This document shows positions 21,216 through 29,595 of a DNA stretch of 64,000 nt, one piece after another. The notes beneath the pieces were generated by a model. The model was not told the origin of the DNA, ran no database searches, and saw nothing but the letters and a program-made list of their open reading frames with translations. The position numbers and the translations under genes were made by a program. The stretch spans positions 806,001-870,000 of the forward strand of contig NZ_CP088296.1 of assembly GCF_024666595.1 (NCBI RefSeq), written 5' to 3'. The DNA comes from Sphingomonas sp. J315. GTDB taxonomy: Bacteria > Pseudomonadota > Alphaproteobacteria > Sphingomonadales > Sphingomonadaceae. Within the stretch, counting starts at the first letter, position 1, and each line of letters starts with the position of its first letter.

Positions 21216-21311
21216 CGCCCTCACCCTTCCCACTCGCTACGCTCGCGGGCCCCTTCCCTCTCCCATTGGGAGAGGGAGGGAGGCGCGAAGCGCCGGAAAG
21301 GTGAGGGTCAC
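21216..21311. repeat. REP-like palindromic intergenic repeat
   Basis: The stretch contains outer inverted arms (CCCTCACCCTTCC at 21217 and GGAAAGGTGAGGG at 21295), a perfect 9-base hairpin (CCCTCTCCC / GGGAGAGGG, 21256-21276) and a second hairpin (GGCGC GAA GCGCC, 21282-21294). This style, with TCTCCC arms and GCTACGCTCGC spacers, is common between genes in sphingomonads and other alphaproteobacteria. It may stop transcription or stabilise mRNA ends of the ABC operon. Confidence 0.65.
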
Positions 21312-21357
21312 TGATTGTCGCGCAACCCCACTATTGACATTCCTGTAAGTTAATTCA

Positions 21358-21386
21358 CTCTCCCGGAAAGACAGAATCCGGGAGAG
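21358..21386 (+). promoter_or_regulatory. hairpin covering the P450 ribosome site
   Basis: CTCTCCCGG (21358-21366) and CCGGGAGAG (21378-21386) are exact inverted copies with an 11-base loop. The second arm contains GGGAGAG, the only good ribosome site for the ATG at 21394. Folded in RNA, the stem would hide this site; as DNA it could be an operator. A TTGACA box lies upstream at 21334. Confidence 0.5.
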
Positions 21387-21393
21387 TATCGTC

Positions 21394-22623
21394 ATGGCCA
21401 CCCTTGCGCCCGAAACCGCGTCGTCGGTCGATCCGCTCGACGTTACCCGGCCCGAGCTGTACCGCGACGATATCTGGCACGAACCCTTTGCCAGGCTCCG
21501 GGCGGAAGCGCCGGTGTACAAATGCGAGAACAGCGCGTTCGGCCCCTATTGGTCGATCTCGACTTACAAGCCGATCGTCGAGGTCGAATCGCTGCCCGAC
21601 CTTTATTCCAGCCAGGCGGGCGGGATCACCGTCGCCGATTTGATGCCCGAAGACATCAAGATGCCGATGTTCATCGCGATGGACCGGCCCAAGCATACCG
21701 GCCAGCGGCGCACCGTTGCCCCCGCCTTTACGCCCAGCGAGATGGTGCGGATGACCGGCGACATTCGCCAGCGCACAGCCGAGATTCTCGACGGGCTGCC
21801 GGTCGGCGAGACGTTCGACTGGGTCGACCGTGTGTCGATCGAGCTGACCACACAGATGCTGGCGCTGCTGTTCGACTTTCCGTGGGAGGAGCGGCGCAAG
21901 CTGACCTATTGGTCCGACTGGGCCGGGGATATCGAGATCGCCAAGGACCCGGTGCGCAAGGAGGAGCGCCGCCAGATCCTGTTCCAGTGCGCGGCGGAGT
22001 TCGGTGCGCTGTGGAATTCCAAGGTGGGCAAGGAGCCGACCCCGGACCTCATCTCGATGATGATCCATTCGGACGCGATGGCGGAGATGGACCAGATGGA
22101 GTTCCTGGGGAACCTCATCTTGTTGATCGTCGGCGGCAATGACACGACGCGCAATTCGATGAGCGCCTATGCCTGGGCGCTGGAGCAGTTTCCGGACGAG
22201 CGCGCCAAGCTGGAGGCCGATCCGTCGCTGATCGCCAATGCCACGCAGGAGATCATCCGCTGGCAGACCCCGCTCGCGCATATGCGCCGCACCGCGACGG
22301 CGGATACCGAGCTGATGGGGCAACAGATCCGCGAGGGCGACAAGCTGGTGCTGTGGTATCTGTCGGCCAACCGCGACGAGAGCGTGTTCGAGCGGCCCAA
22401 CGACATCATCGTCGACCGCGCCAATGCCCGCCGCCACCTGGCGTTCGGGCACGGCATCCACCGCTGTGTCGGCGCGCGGCTGGCCGAATTGCAGATCGGC
22501 GTGCTGATGGAGGAAATGGCCAAGCGCCGGCTGCGCCCGAACGTGGTCGCGGAGCCCGAGCGGGTGTCGGCGTGCTTCGTCCATGGCTATAAGGCGATGC
22601 CGGTGGAGTTGAGCCGCTACTAA
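21394..22623 (+). CDS. cytochrome P450, CYP153-like
   Basis: This 409-residue haem monooxygenase shows the haem-binding FGHGIHRCVG with Cys358, the oxygen-binding GGNDTTR in helix I (Asp250) and the ExxR helix QEIIRW. The whole style, especially LIVGGNDTTRNSM and TPLAHMRRTA, is that of CYP153, which hydroxylates alkanes and fatty acids at the terminal carbon. CYP153 enzymes usually need a ferredoxin and its reductase, often encoded next door; none is adjacent here, so those must come from elsewhere. Expression may be controlled by the hairpin in its leader. Confidence 0.88.
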   Translation: MATLAPETASSVDPLDVTRPELYRDDIWHEPFARLRAEAPVYKCENSAFGPYWSISTYKPIVEVESLPDLYSSQAGGITVADLMPEDIKMPMFIAMDRPKHTGQRRTVAPAFTPSEMVRMTGDIRQRTAEILDGLPVGETFDWVDRVSIELTTQMLALLFDFPWEERRKLTYWSDWAGDIEIAKDPVRKEERRQILFQCAAEFGALWNSKVGKEPTPDLISMMIHSDAMAEMDQMEFLGNLILLIVGGNDTTRNSMSAYAWALEQFPDERAKLEADPSLIANATQEIIRWQTPLAHMRRTATADTELMGQQIREGDKLVLWYLSANRDESVFERPNDIIVDRANARRHLAFGHGIHRCVGARLAELQIGVLMEEMAKRRLRPNVVAEPERVSACFVHGYKAMPVELSRY

Positions 22624-22696
22624 AATCCCTACCCAATTTACGACGAACCGTGGCCGCGGCACTTGTCGCTGCGGGAACCATACCCAGATTGCACAG

Positions 22697-23185
22697 ATGC
22701 GTTTCGGTCGCCGCCATCTGCTTGGCGCCGCTGCAGGCGGCGGGCTTGCGGTCGTCCTTGGATGTCGTTCCGAGGAGGGCGAGGCTGCCGACAAGGGATT
22801 TGCCTTCAGCCTGACCGATGCCGAGTGGCGCAAGCGGCTGACCCCCGCGCAATATCGCATCCTGCGGCAGGAGGGGACCGAACGCCCCGGATCGAGCCCG
22901 CTCAACAGGGAAAAGCGCGCGGGCATCTATGCCTGTGCCGGGTGCGGGCTGCCGCTCTATGCGTCGCGGACGAAGTTCGAGAGTGGGACCGGGTGGCCGA
23001 GTTTCTGGGCACCGCTCGACAATGCGGTTCGGACGAAGCGCGATCTGTCGCTCGGCATGGTGCGGACCGAGGTGATCTGTCGCCGGTGCGGCGGGCATCT
23101 GGGCCATGTGTTCGACGACGGGCCGCGCCCGACCGGCAAACGGCATTGCATCAACGGGCTGGCGCTGAAATTCAGGCCGGCGTGA
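22697..23185 (+). CDS. msrB: peptide-methionine (R)-S-oxide reductase, exported form
   Basis: MsrB repairs oxidised methionine. The 162-residue protein has the fold markers ESGTGWPSF, zinc-binding cysteine pairs (CAGC and CRRC), and the catalytic Cys in RHCINGLAL. Unlike cytosolic MsrB, it begins with a twin-arginine-type signal (FGRRHLLGAAAGGGLAVVLG) followed by a Cys, so it is probably exported and perhaps lipid-anchored. It follows the P450 gene by about 70 bases. Confidence 0.88.
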   Translation: MRFGRRHLLGAAAGGGLAVVLGCRSEEGEAADKGFAFSLTDAEWRKRLTPAQYRILRQEGTERPGSSPLNREKRAGIYACAGCGLPLYASRTKFESGTGWPSFWAPLDNAVRTKRDLSLGMVRTEVICRRCGGHLGHVFDDGPRPTGKRHCINGLALKFRPA

Positions 23186-23188
23186 CGC

Positions 23189-23734
23189 TTACTTCTGGAG
23201 CGAGGTTTCGATCCCGAACTGCGACAGGTCGATCTGCGCGATCGTGACGTTGCCGAAGGGCGTCGCGTCCTTGCGCGGCGCACCGTCGGCATAGATGAAG
23301 CCGTTGACCGGATAGGTCGAGGTGCCGAGCCCGTTGTTCGAGGCGAACCACACCTTGACGCGGCTCCAGTCACCGGCTTCCGACACGTCGATCGCGATGA
23401 CGTTCTTCTCGACCCCGCCGCGGCGTGACCAGTTGGCGTGGGTGAGCAGCACTTCGCGGTCGCTCAGCACCTTCGACACCATCGCGACATGGCCCAGGCG
23501 CATGCGCTGGGTCGGCGCGAAGGACATGACCGCACCCTCGACCGGGGTTTCGCCACGGGCATAGCGGCCCTCCGCCTGCGCCCACCAGGTATGGGCGTTG
23601 CCATAGATTTCGATGCCGGAGATCGCGCGAGCATAGGGGGCGCACTGCCAGAACTGGGCCTGGGCGGGCGTGGCGATGGTCGCCAGGCAAAGCACGGCCA
23701 GCAGCGCGAAACGCGCTTTCAGCGTCTGAAACAT
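23189..23734 (-). CDS. secreted CHAP-domain protein
   Basis: The protein has 181 residues. It has a signal peptide ending in TPAQAQ. The CHAP-type Cys is in QCAPYARAISG and the His in RLGHVAMVSKV, the usual Cys-His pair of amidases that cut peptidoglycan. The NAHTWWAQA stretch fits this family. It converges on msrB with only three bases between. Such proteins in sphingomonads are probably cell-wall remodelling enzymes; the cut bond is not known. Confidence 0.82.
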   Translation of the reverse strand: MFQTLKARFALLAVLCLATIATPAQAQFWQCAPYARAISGIEIYGNAHTWWAQAEGRYARGETPVEGAVMSFAPTQRMRLGHVAMVSKVLSDREVLLTHANWSRRGGVEKNVIAIDVSEAGDWSRVKVWFASNNGLGTSTYPVNGFIYADGAPRKDATPFGNVTIAQIDLSQFGIETSLQK

Positions 23735-24193
23735 GTCGGAAACCCCTTTCCCCGATCTCTTAGGATGGGGATTGGCAGGCCGGTCGCGGGCTGACCACCC
23801 CCTCCCCGCGATATCCGATGAATCGTTTCGTCGGGGCGACGACCTGCGGAACGCGGCTTTTGCAGCGCAACATCGGCCTAAGGGTGAATACTAGGGGTGG
23901 CGGATTCAGTCGACCGGGCGACCAACGGCACCCTGTGCGACCTATGGTGAACATACCGGTCATCCACAACAGGATCGGTCGCGATGTTACGGGCCCGCAG
24001 CGTTTTGTTGCGCAAAAGCCGCACGCCGCGAACGATCCACAAGTGGCTGACTCGGTTCGCCGCAGCCATGTTGCGTTGCAATGTATGCTGTGATCACATG
24101 CTTAACGCGGGACGACGCAACATTATCGCGTCGTTAACCATGCGGGGAGCATGATCGCGAGTGGGCAATAGAGTGGGGTTGGGAGTGTAGGAG
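23735..24193. other. intergenic stretch, about 460 bases, no gene seen
   Basis: No convincing reading frame, tRNA or strong terminator is seen. The composition is lower in GC than the surroundings. Near the right end are TTAACCAT (a CtrA-type half site on the + strand, about 24133) and two GANTC methylation sites, which are common in alphaproteobacterial promoters. It probably holds divergent promoters for the CHAP gene and the gene at 24194. Confidence 0.35.
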
Positions 24194-24745
24194 ATGAGTG
24201 CACGGAGCAAGCCGGCCGAAGGGGCGATGACCCTGGCCGAGATGAAGGAATTTGCGGGGTTCGCCGCAGCGACGCAGCGCTATATCCGCCGCGCGCTCGA
24301 CATCGGCCTCGACCGCAACGACGCACTGGAGCGCTGGTCGCGCGACGTGGTCGAAGCGGCCAGCATCCGTGCCCAGGCGCATATCTATGACCGGCTTCCC
24401 GAAATCCGCGCGCTCGTTCCGGACGATAGCGGGCTCGACGCGATGGAGCCGTTTCTCGCCCCGCTGATCACCGTTTCTGCCTTTGACCTGTCACAGGGTC
24501 GGCTGACCAGCTTCTCGGCCTATCGCTTCCTGTATGAGCGGCTGGTCGGGGCCGAGGTTCGCCCGTGGCTCCCCGCCGCCTTCTGCTCGGCTGCGGCGCT
24601 GCCGCACCTGCACCCGGACCTGCGCCGCAAGCTGCTCCAGTCGATCAGCGAAGCCGCCGCGACCGCGTCGGGCTGGTCGAACCGCCAGCCGGCTTTCTAC
24701 CCGCAATGGGTGGAGAAGGTCGAGGCAGGGGCGCTGCCGAATTGA
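24194..24745 (+). CDS. conserved-type hypothetical protein
   Basis: This is a 183-residue soluble protein with TAGGAG before the ATG. It is rich in alpha-helix, with TLAEMKEFAGFAAATQRYIRR, DALERWSRDVVEAAS and LLQSISEAAATASGW. No motif of a known enzyme is visible. The upstream gap with a possible CtrA half site suggests its own promoter. I do not recognise the family. Confidence 0.6.
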   Translation: MSARSKPAEGAMTLAEMKEFAGFAAATQRYIRRALDIGLDRNDALERWSRDVVEAASIRAQAHIYDRLPEIRALVPDDSGLDAMEPFLAPLITVSAFDLSQGRLTSFSAYRFLYERLVGAEVRPWLPAAFCSAAALPHLHPDLRRKLLQSISEAAATASGWSNRQPAFYPQWVEKVEAGALPN

Positions 24746-24763
24746 GATATCAAGCGGGCTTGC

Positions 24764-25495
24764 CTAGCGGCAGGCCCGCCACCCCATCGCGCCGCGTTCG
24801 GCCTGGTCGAAGTGGAAATGGTCGCGGTGCGCTTCGTTGTAGTCCGGTGACAGCACCGTCGCGAACAGGTCGCAGCCGCCGTCGCGCACCGCGCGCAGGA
24901 ATTGCGCCTTTTCCCCCTCCCCCGCCCAGTCGCCGATCAGCGTGATGCGCGTGCCGTCCGCCAGGCGGAAGGCCGCGATATCGACGGCGTCGGCGGTGGC
25001 GTGCTCGCTCCAGCTTGCGCCCTCGCGGTTGTACATGCGGCGGCAGTTGTAGCTGCCGAAATGCTCGATCTCCGCGACGCGCTGGCCGAAGATGCGCTGG
25101 GCGGCGGGTTGGACCACTTCCCATTCCCATACCGCTAGCCCCGCCGCGACCGGGCAGGACACGCCCAGATCGGAGGGCGCGAAGCCGATCCGCCGCGCGC
25201 CGCCCTTGGTGAAGCGGACAGCATCGGTATAGCCGCACCCCTCCCCCTCGTCGCGCGCGGGCAAGGCGGTGTAGCGAATGCCGGCTTTGTCGAGCGCGGC
25301 GCGGCAGGCGGGGAAATCGTCGGTCAGCCCGGTGATCTTGCGCCCGGTGAACAGGCCAACCGGCTGGGACAGGTCGAGCTTGGTCCAGGGCAGATCCTGG
25401 GGCCGGTTGCGCAGCATCGCATAGACCAGCAGCGCCAGCGTCAGCAGCAATGCGGCGATGACGATCGCGCCGATCGTGGTGCGCAGCGCCTTCAT
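24764..25495 (-). CDS. extensin-like C-terminal domain protein
   Basis: The 243-residue protein has one N-terminal membrane helix (TIGAIVIAALLLTLALLVYAML) and an extensin-like domain. That domain carries the zinc-peptidase pattern SEHATADAVD (Ser, His, Asp) and HFHF, as in MepA/VanY-type D,D-peptidases, so it may cut peptide bonds in the cell wall. Several cysteines (CRAAL, CGYTD, SCPVA, NCRRM) suggest disulfides. Its start overlaps the stop of the NUDIX gene by four bases. Confidence 0.82.
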   Translation of the reverse strand: MKALRTTIGAIVIAALLLTLALLVYAMLRNRPQDLPWTKLDLSQPVGLFTGRKITGLTDDFPACRAALDKAGIRYTALPARDEGEGCGYTDAVRFTKGGARRIGFAPSDLGVSCPVAAGLAVWEWEVVQPAAQRIFGQRVAEIEHFGSYNCRRMYNREGASWSEHATADAVDIAAFRLADGTRITLIGDWAGEGEKAQFLRAVRDGGCDLFATVLSPDYNEAHRDHFHFDQAERGAMGWRACR

Positions 25496-26236
25496 GCCCG
25501 CAGCGCGGCGCCCAGCGCTTGCGCGATGACCGGGTAGCCCAGTCCTTCGGGAATGCAGAGATGGTCCACGCCGTCGCGCGCCTCGATCCAGGGGGTGATG
25601 GTTTCGATTGGGTGCGCCCGCGCGTCGGCGACCGCATCGTCGAAACTGTTGAACAGCGCCAGCCGCTCAAGGTTGCGGCGCGTCGGAAAGATCATGCGCA
25701 CCTTGCCCGCATCGGCAGCGGCGAGCGTGTCGCGCGCGCTCGACCAGAAGAGCTGGCTGTTCTCGTTGCCGTCCACCGCCGGATCGGGCGCGCCATCGGG
25801 CCAGCGGGCGAGGTAGAAGCGCGTGTCGAAGATGCGGTGCGCGACGCCCTGATGCGGCAGCCAGCGGGCGAAGGGAACGAGCGCGGCGGGGTCGAACTTG
25901 GCTCCCGCGATCACCTCCGCGAACGGAATGCCGTCATAGAGCGCACGCCGCGCGGCCGGCAGGTCGGGCAGGTCGACGCCGATCGCCACCCCCGCCTCCT
26001 CGATGGTTTCGCGCACCGCCGCCACCCGCGCGGCGAGGTCGTCGGGGTCGTCGGGGAGCGTCGCGGCAAAGGCATGGTCGCCCGCATCCACCCGCCCGCC
26101 GGGAAACACCACCGCCCCACCGGCGAACCGCATCGCCGCCGAGCGTTCGAGCATCAGCAGCTCGGGCGGGCCGTCGCCGCGCTCGCGGAAGACGACGAGG
26201 GTCGCGGCGGGGATGGGGGGTGAGGTCTTCGGGCAT
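25492..26236 (-). CDS. NUDIX hydrolase, start region apparently out of frame
   Basis: NUDIX enzymes cleave nucleoside diphosphates linked to other groups. The box is recognisable as GGRVDAGD with an insert and then VRETIEEAG. This group, with its LFWSSARD C-terminal part, resembles RNA/CoA-type NUDIX proteins of proteobacteria. The frame that holds the box has an unconvincing long start (26334). The normal-looking start MPEDLTP at ATG 26236 is in another frame, joined to it if the run of six G at 26215-26220 has five. I give the gene from that ATG. It lies upstream of the extensin-like gene in one operon. Confidence 0.7.
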
Positions 26237-26350
26237 TGGGGACGGGTGTATGGGGAGTGGGGCGGATGGGCAATGTGTGGTGGGCGTGCAGGACGAATGG
26301 TCGGTAACGACCCCATTGCGCGCATTCGTTGCATCCGGCAACGTCAACAG

Positions 26351-26728
26351 GTGAGCGAAATCAACCCAGACCAGAGTTTTGACAAAACGCTAGAACGTGT
26401 CCTTGACCCTGAGGGTGTTTATTGGATTTATGGCACCGGCGATGATGAGTGGGATCCGAGTGCCGATCATCTGGTCCAACTTCGCATCGACGTTCCACCT
26501 AGCCATGTCGATGTGGCGGTCATGCAAATGGAAGCGGACGGCTGGAACTTGAATGACAGCCCCGACACGCCTGACGATCCACAGCAGCGCCTATTCTTCA
26601 GAAGGCGCCAAAATCTACTGCCTGAATCGAAAACGAGGATGCTGACGACCGCACTGAAAGTCGTCTACCCGATCGAAGGCGCGCGACTGTGGACATGGAT
26701 CACCGTTGACGACAAGAACGACGGTTAG
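26351..26728 (+). CDS. hypothetical protein of unusual composition
   Basis: The 125-residue product, from a GTG at 26351, starts SEINPDQSFDKTLERVLDPE. Its codon choice is more AT-rich than all neighbours, suggesting recent transfer. The protein is acidic in its first part and ends with DKNDG. Alternation of LVQLRIDVP and LFFRRRQN with ALKVVYPIEGARLWTWITV suggests a small alpha/beta fold. A faint likeness to RraB-type ribonuclease E inhibitors is not enough to assign it. A longer start at 26297 is possible. Confidence 0.45.
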   Translation: MSEINPDQSFDKTLERVLDPEGVYWIYGTGDDEWDPSADHLVQLRIDVPPSHVDVAVMQMEADGWNLNDSPDTPDDPQQRLFFRRRQNLLPESKTRMLTTALKVVYPIEGARLWTWITVDDKNDG

Positions 26729-26842
26729 TTTCCGCACGCCCTGACGCACTCTAAACTCTTGGGGTTGCTGTCAGCATCTCTTACGAAATTGCAGGGGCAA
26801 CGCCAGCCATTCGCCTACCGCCCGATAGCCGTGAGCCCCCCA

Positions 26843-28441
26843 CTAAAACAACACCGCCTGCTCCCCGCCCACTCGCTCCCTCGGCGCCGTCCGAAACGCC
26901 GCCGCATGATCCACCAGCGGAATGTCCGGCCGGCGCCCGCGGAACAGCTCCTCGACCGTCAAAATCTGCATCCGCGCATAACTGCGCCCGGTCGCCTCGC
27001 TATGGAACCGCCCCACCGCCGCCGCCTCGCGCAGCATCGGGGCGGACGGAGACGAGCGGGTGAGGACCACGCCGATCGGGGCACGTTCGCGCTCCATTGC
27101 CGAGTGGAGGTCGCGGACCACGCCGACGCCGACGCGCTCGCCGCCCTTGACCGAGACCAGAGCGCGCGCGGTCTGGCGGCGTTCGGGGCGGAAGTAGATG
27201 ATGCCGTCGATCCCGCCGTCCGCGCCCTTACGCCGTCCGCCGAACGGCACCGCGTCGATCATCGACACTGCCCACCATTGGAACTGGTACGGGTCGCGCC
27301 GGGCGAGATCGGCGGCGGCGGCGCAGTCGCGCGGTGTTCCCTCGACCCGCAATGCCACGCCGGGGAAGGCGGCGCGCATCCGCTTTTCAATGAGGCCGAT
27401 GGCGAGGTGGGTCACGTCGATTCCCGCCCAGCGCCGCCCGAGCTTTTCCGCGGCATGCACCGCGGTGCCGCAGCCGCAAAACGGGTCGAGCACCAGATCG
27501 CCGGGGTCGGACGATGCGGCGATGATCCGCTCCAGCAGCGCGATCGGCTTTTGCGTGGGATAACCCAGCCGCTCCTGCGCCTGTGAGTTGAGCGCGGGGA
27601 TATCGGTCCACAGCGCCTGCACCGGCGATCCGCGCGCTTCGTCGAGATAGCGTTTGAGCCGGATGCCGCCGGTGCGGGTGAAGTGCAGCCGCCCCTCCCG
27701 GTCCAGCCGCTCCATCGTCTCGACCGGCATGCGCCAATAGGAGGTCACGCCCTTGTACGCATAGCTGTACCCGCCGCCCGACAGCCCCTTTGCGGTCAGA
27801 TTGTCGTCCATCCACAGCCGCCCGTCGGGGTCGCGGTTGCGGAAGCGCGCGGCATAGTCGGCGTCATAGGGGGTGAAGAGCGGGTTCCAGCGCGGCCTTG
27901 CCCCCTTCGCATAGAACAGGATCGTGTCGGTATTGCGCCCGTAGCGCCCGCCATCGCTGTGCGCGGCGGTGCGTTTCCACGTGATCTCGTTGCGGAAGCG
28001 CTCGGCGCCGAACACAGCGTCGAGCAGCAATTTGAGGTAGTGGCTCGCGGTCGGGTCGCAGTGGAGATAGAGGCTGCCCTCTGCCTTGAGCACGCGGTGC
28101 AGTTCGATCAGGCGGATCGCCATCATCGCGAGATAGGCCATCATGTCGTTGGTGCCGAGCGCGCTGCGGAACGCGGCGAGCAGGTCGAAGGCGCGCGCGT
28201 GGCCGCTCTGCATCACCTGATCGAAGGCATCCTCCGCCGCGTCGTTCCAGTGCCACCTATCCTCGAACGCCCGAACCTGTGCGTCGGCGTCGCTGCCGGT
28301 CGGTGAGCGGAACAGGATATTGTAGTTGGCGTTCGAGTTGAACGGCGGGTCGAGATAGACCAGATCGACGCACCCGTCCGGGAAATGCGCCCGCATCACA
28401 TCGAGATTGTCCCCGTAGAACAGGGAGTTGGCAACGCCCAT
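26843..28441 (-). CDS. DNA methyltransferase fused to Mrr-like domain
   Basis: The 532-residue protein has two parts. Residues 1-370 are a beta-class amino-methyltransferase: the DPPF catalytic motif comes first (LVYLDPPFN, near residue 30), followed by the SAM-binding DPFCGCGTA (about 300). The rest begins with QFQWWAVSMI and carries GADGGIDGIIYF and ALVSVKGG, the layout of Mrr-like PD-(D/E)XK nuclease domains. The usual acidic residue before the lysine is a serine (SVK), so cleavage is unproven. It could be a one-gene modification or restriction enzyme. No separate restriction gene is adjacent. Confidence 0.8.
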   Translation of the reverse strand: MGVANSLFYGDNLDVMRAHFPDGCVDLVYLDPPFNSNANYNILFRSPTGSDADAQVRAFEDRWHWNDAAEDAFDQVMQSGHARAFDLLAAFRSALGTNDMMAYLAMMAIRLIELHRVLKAEGSLYLHCDPTASHYLKLLLDAVFGAERFRNEITWKRTAAHSDGGRYGRNTDTILFYAKGARPRWNPLFTPYDADYAARFRNRDPDGRLWMDDNLTAKGLSGGGYSYAYKGVTSYWRMPVETMERLDREGRLHFTRTGGIRLKRYLDEARGSPVQALWTDIPALNSQAQERLGYPTQKPIALLERIIAASSDPGDLVLDPFCGCGTAVHAAEKLGRRWAGIDVTHLAIGLIEKRMRAAFPGVALRVEGTPRDCAAAADLARRDPYQFQWWAVSMIDAVPFGGRRKGADGGIDGIIYFRPERRQTARALVSVKGGERVGVGVVRDLHSAMERERAPIGVVLTRSSPSAPMLREAAAVGRFHSEATGRSYARMQILTVEELFRGRRPDIPLVDHAAAFRTAPRERVGGEQAVLF

Positions 28442-28541
28442 CGAAGCCCCCGCCGCGCCGCGCGGTCGGCCGACGTTAGCGAATGCTGGCTGCGTCGGGA
28501 CGCTGATCCGATCCGTTGTGGATCGATCTCAGCCCGAACGG

Positions 28542-29588
28542 CTAGGGTCGCGGCGGTGCGGTGGACTCGCGCACGGCAAGCCCCGGCGTGACCACCACCG
28601 GTGCGCCCGGTGTCTCGCGACCCGCGCGCGCGCCGATGATCAGCTCTACAGCGCGCGCGGTGACCGCCGCGATCGGCTGTTCGACCGCAGTCATCGCAGG
28701 GTGCGAAAAGCGCACCACCGGCGTGTCGTCGAAGCTGATGATCGACAGGTCGCCCGGCACCGACAGGCCGCGTGCGCGCGCCACCTCCAGCGTCGCCAGC
28801 GCCATCTGGTCGTTGCTGGCGATGATCGCGGTCGCGCCGGCGTCGATCAGCTCGGGCGCGCAGATGCGGCCGGATTCGATGCTGAAATCTCCCTGCGCCA
28901 GCAGCCCGTCGGTCGACAGTCCCGCCTCCGCCATCGCGCCGCGCCAGCCATCGACGCGCCACCCGCTCAGCTCATATTCGAGCGAGCCGGCGATGAAGCC
29001 GATCCGCTGATGGCCCAGTTCGACCAAGTGCTGCGTCGCCATTGCCGCCGCGATGTCGTCGCCCATCGTCAGCCGGAACCCCGGCCCTTCGGTCAGCGAC
29101 CCGATCCGCGCCAGATCGATCCCCGCCGCGTCGAGCAGCGCGATGATCTCAGGGTTCGCCGAGTGCGGCGGGGTGAGCAGCACGCCATCGGGCTGAAGCG
29201 CGGCGATCGCGGCGGACAGCTCGCGCTCGATATGGTCGCTATGCGTGTCGACCAGCTCGACGATCAGGCGATAACCATGTTCGGCACAGGTCAGCATGCC
29301 GCCGAGCAGCATCTGGTCGACCCAGTCGGTGCCCTCGCGCGCGCGCCACCCGGCGATGGTGCGTTCGCGGTCGTTGAGCGCCATGATGAGGTAGGAGCGC
29401 GACCCGCTCATCCGCTGCGCCGCGATCGACGGGACATAGCCGAGCCGCGCGATCGATTCCTGCACGCGCTCCATCATCTCGGGGCGGACGTTCGGTTCCT
29501 TGTTGATGACGCGGCTCACCGTCTGCAGCGACACCCCGGCGTCCGCTGCGACATGCTTGATCGTGACCGCTTGCTTGCGACGCGCCAT
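28542..29588 (-). CDS. LacI/GalR-family repressor of the carbohydrate locus
   Basis: The 348-residue regulator begins with the LacI HTH (TIKHVAADAGVSLQTVSRVIN, residues 9-28 or so) followed by a hinge and a sugar-binding domain like periplasmic proteins (LSIISFDDTPVV is the family signature). It is the last gene on the strand that carries the TonB receptor, halogenases, SapC and cupin, only eight bases beyond the halogenase stop. The palindromic sites at 37476, 37503 and 37566 are its probable operators. The inducer is presumably a glucoside, given the GH3 gene. The frame upstream of 29588 belongs to the halogenase gene and was not used. Confidence 0.9.
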   Translation of the reverse strand: MARRKQAVTIKHVAADAGVSLQTVSRVINKEPNVRPEMMERVQESIARLGYVPSIAAQRMSGSRSYLIMALNDRERTIAGWRAREGTDWVDQMLLGGMLTCAEHGYRLIVELVDTHSDHIERELSAAIAALQPDGVLLTPPHSANPEIIALLDAAGIDLARIGSLTEGPGFRLTMGDDIAAAMATQHLVELGHQRIGFIAGSLEYELSGWRVDGWRGAMAEAGLSTDGLLAQGDFSIESGRICAPELIDAGATAIIASNDQMALATLEVARARGLSVPGDLSIISFDDTPVVRFSHPAMTAVEQPIAAVTARAVELIIGARAGRETPGAPVVVTPGLAVRESTAPPRP

Positions 29589-29595
29589 GTGCGGG

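Noticed and set aside
23735..24193. Possible small RNA or origin in the gap
   Set aside because: Single GANTC sites and a TTAACCAT half site are too weak. No DnaA-box cluster, hairpin or conserved RNA fold was recognised.
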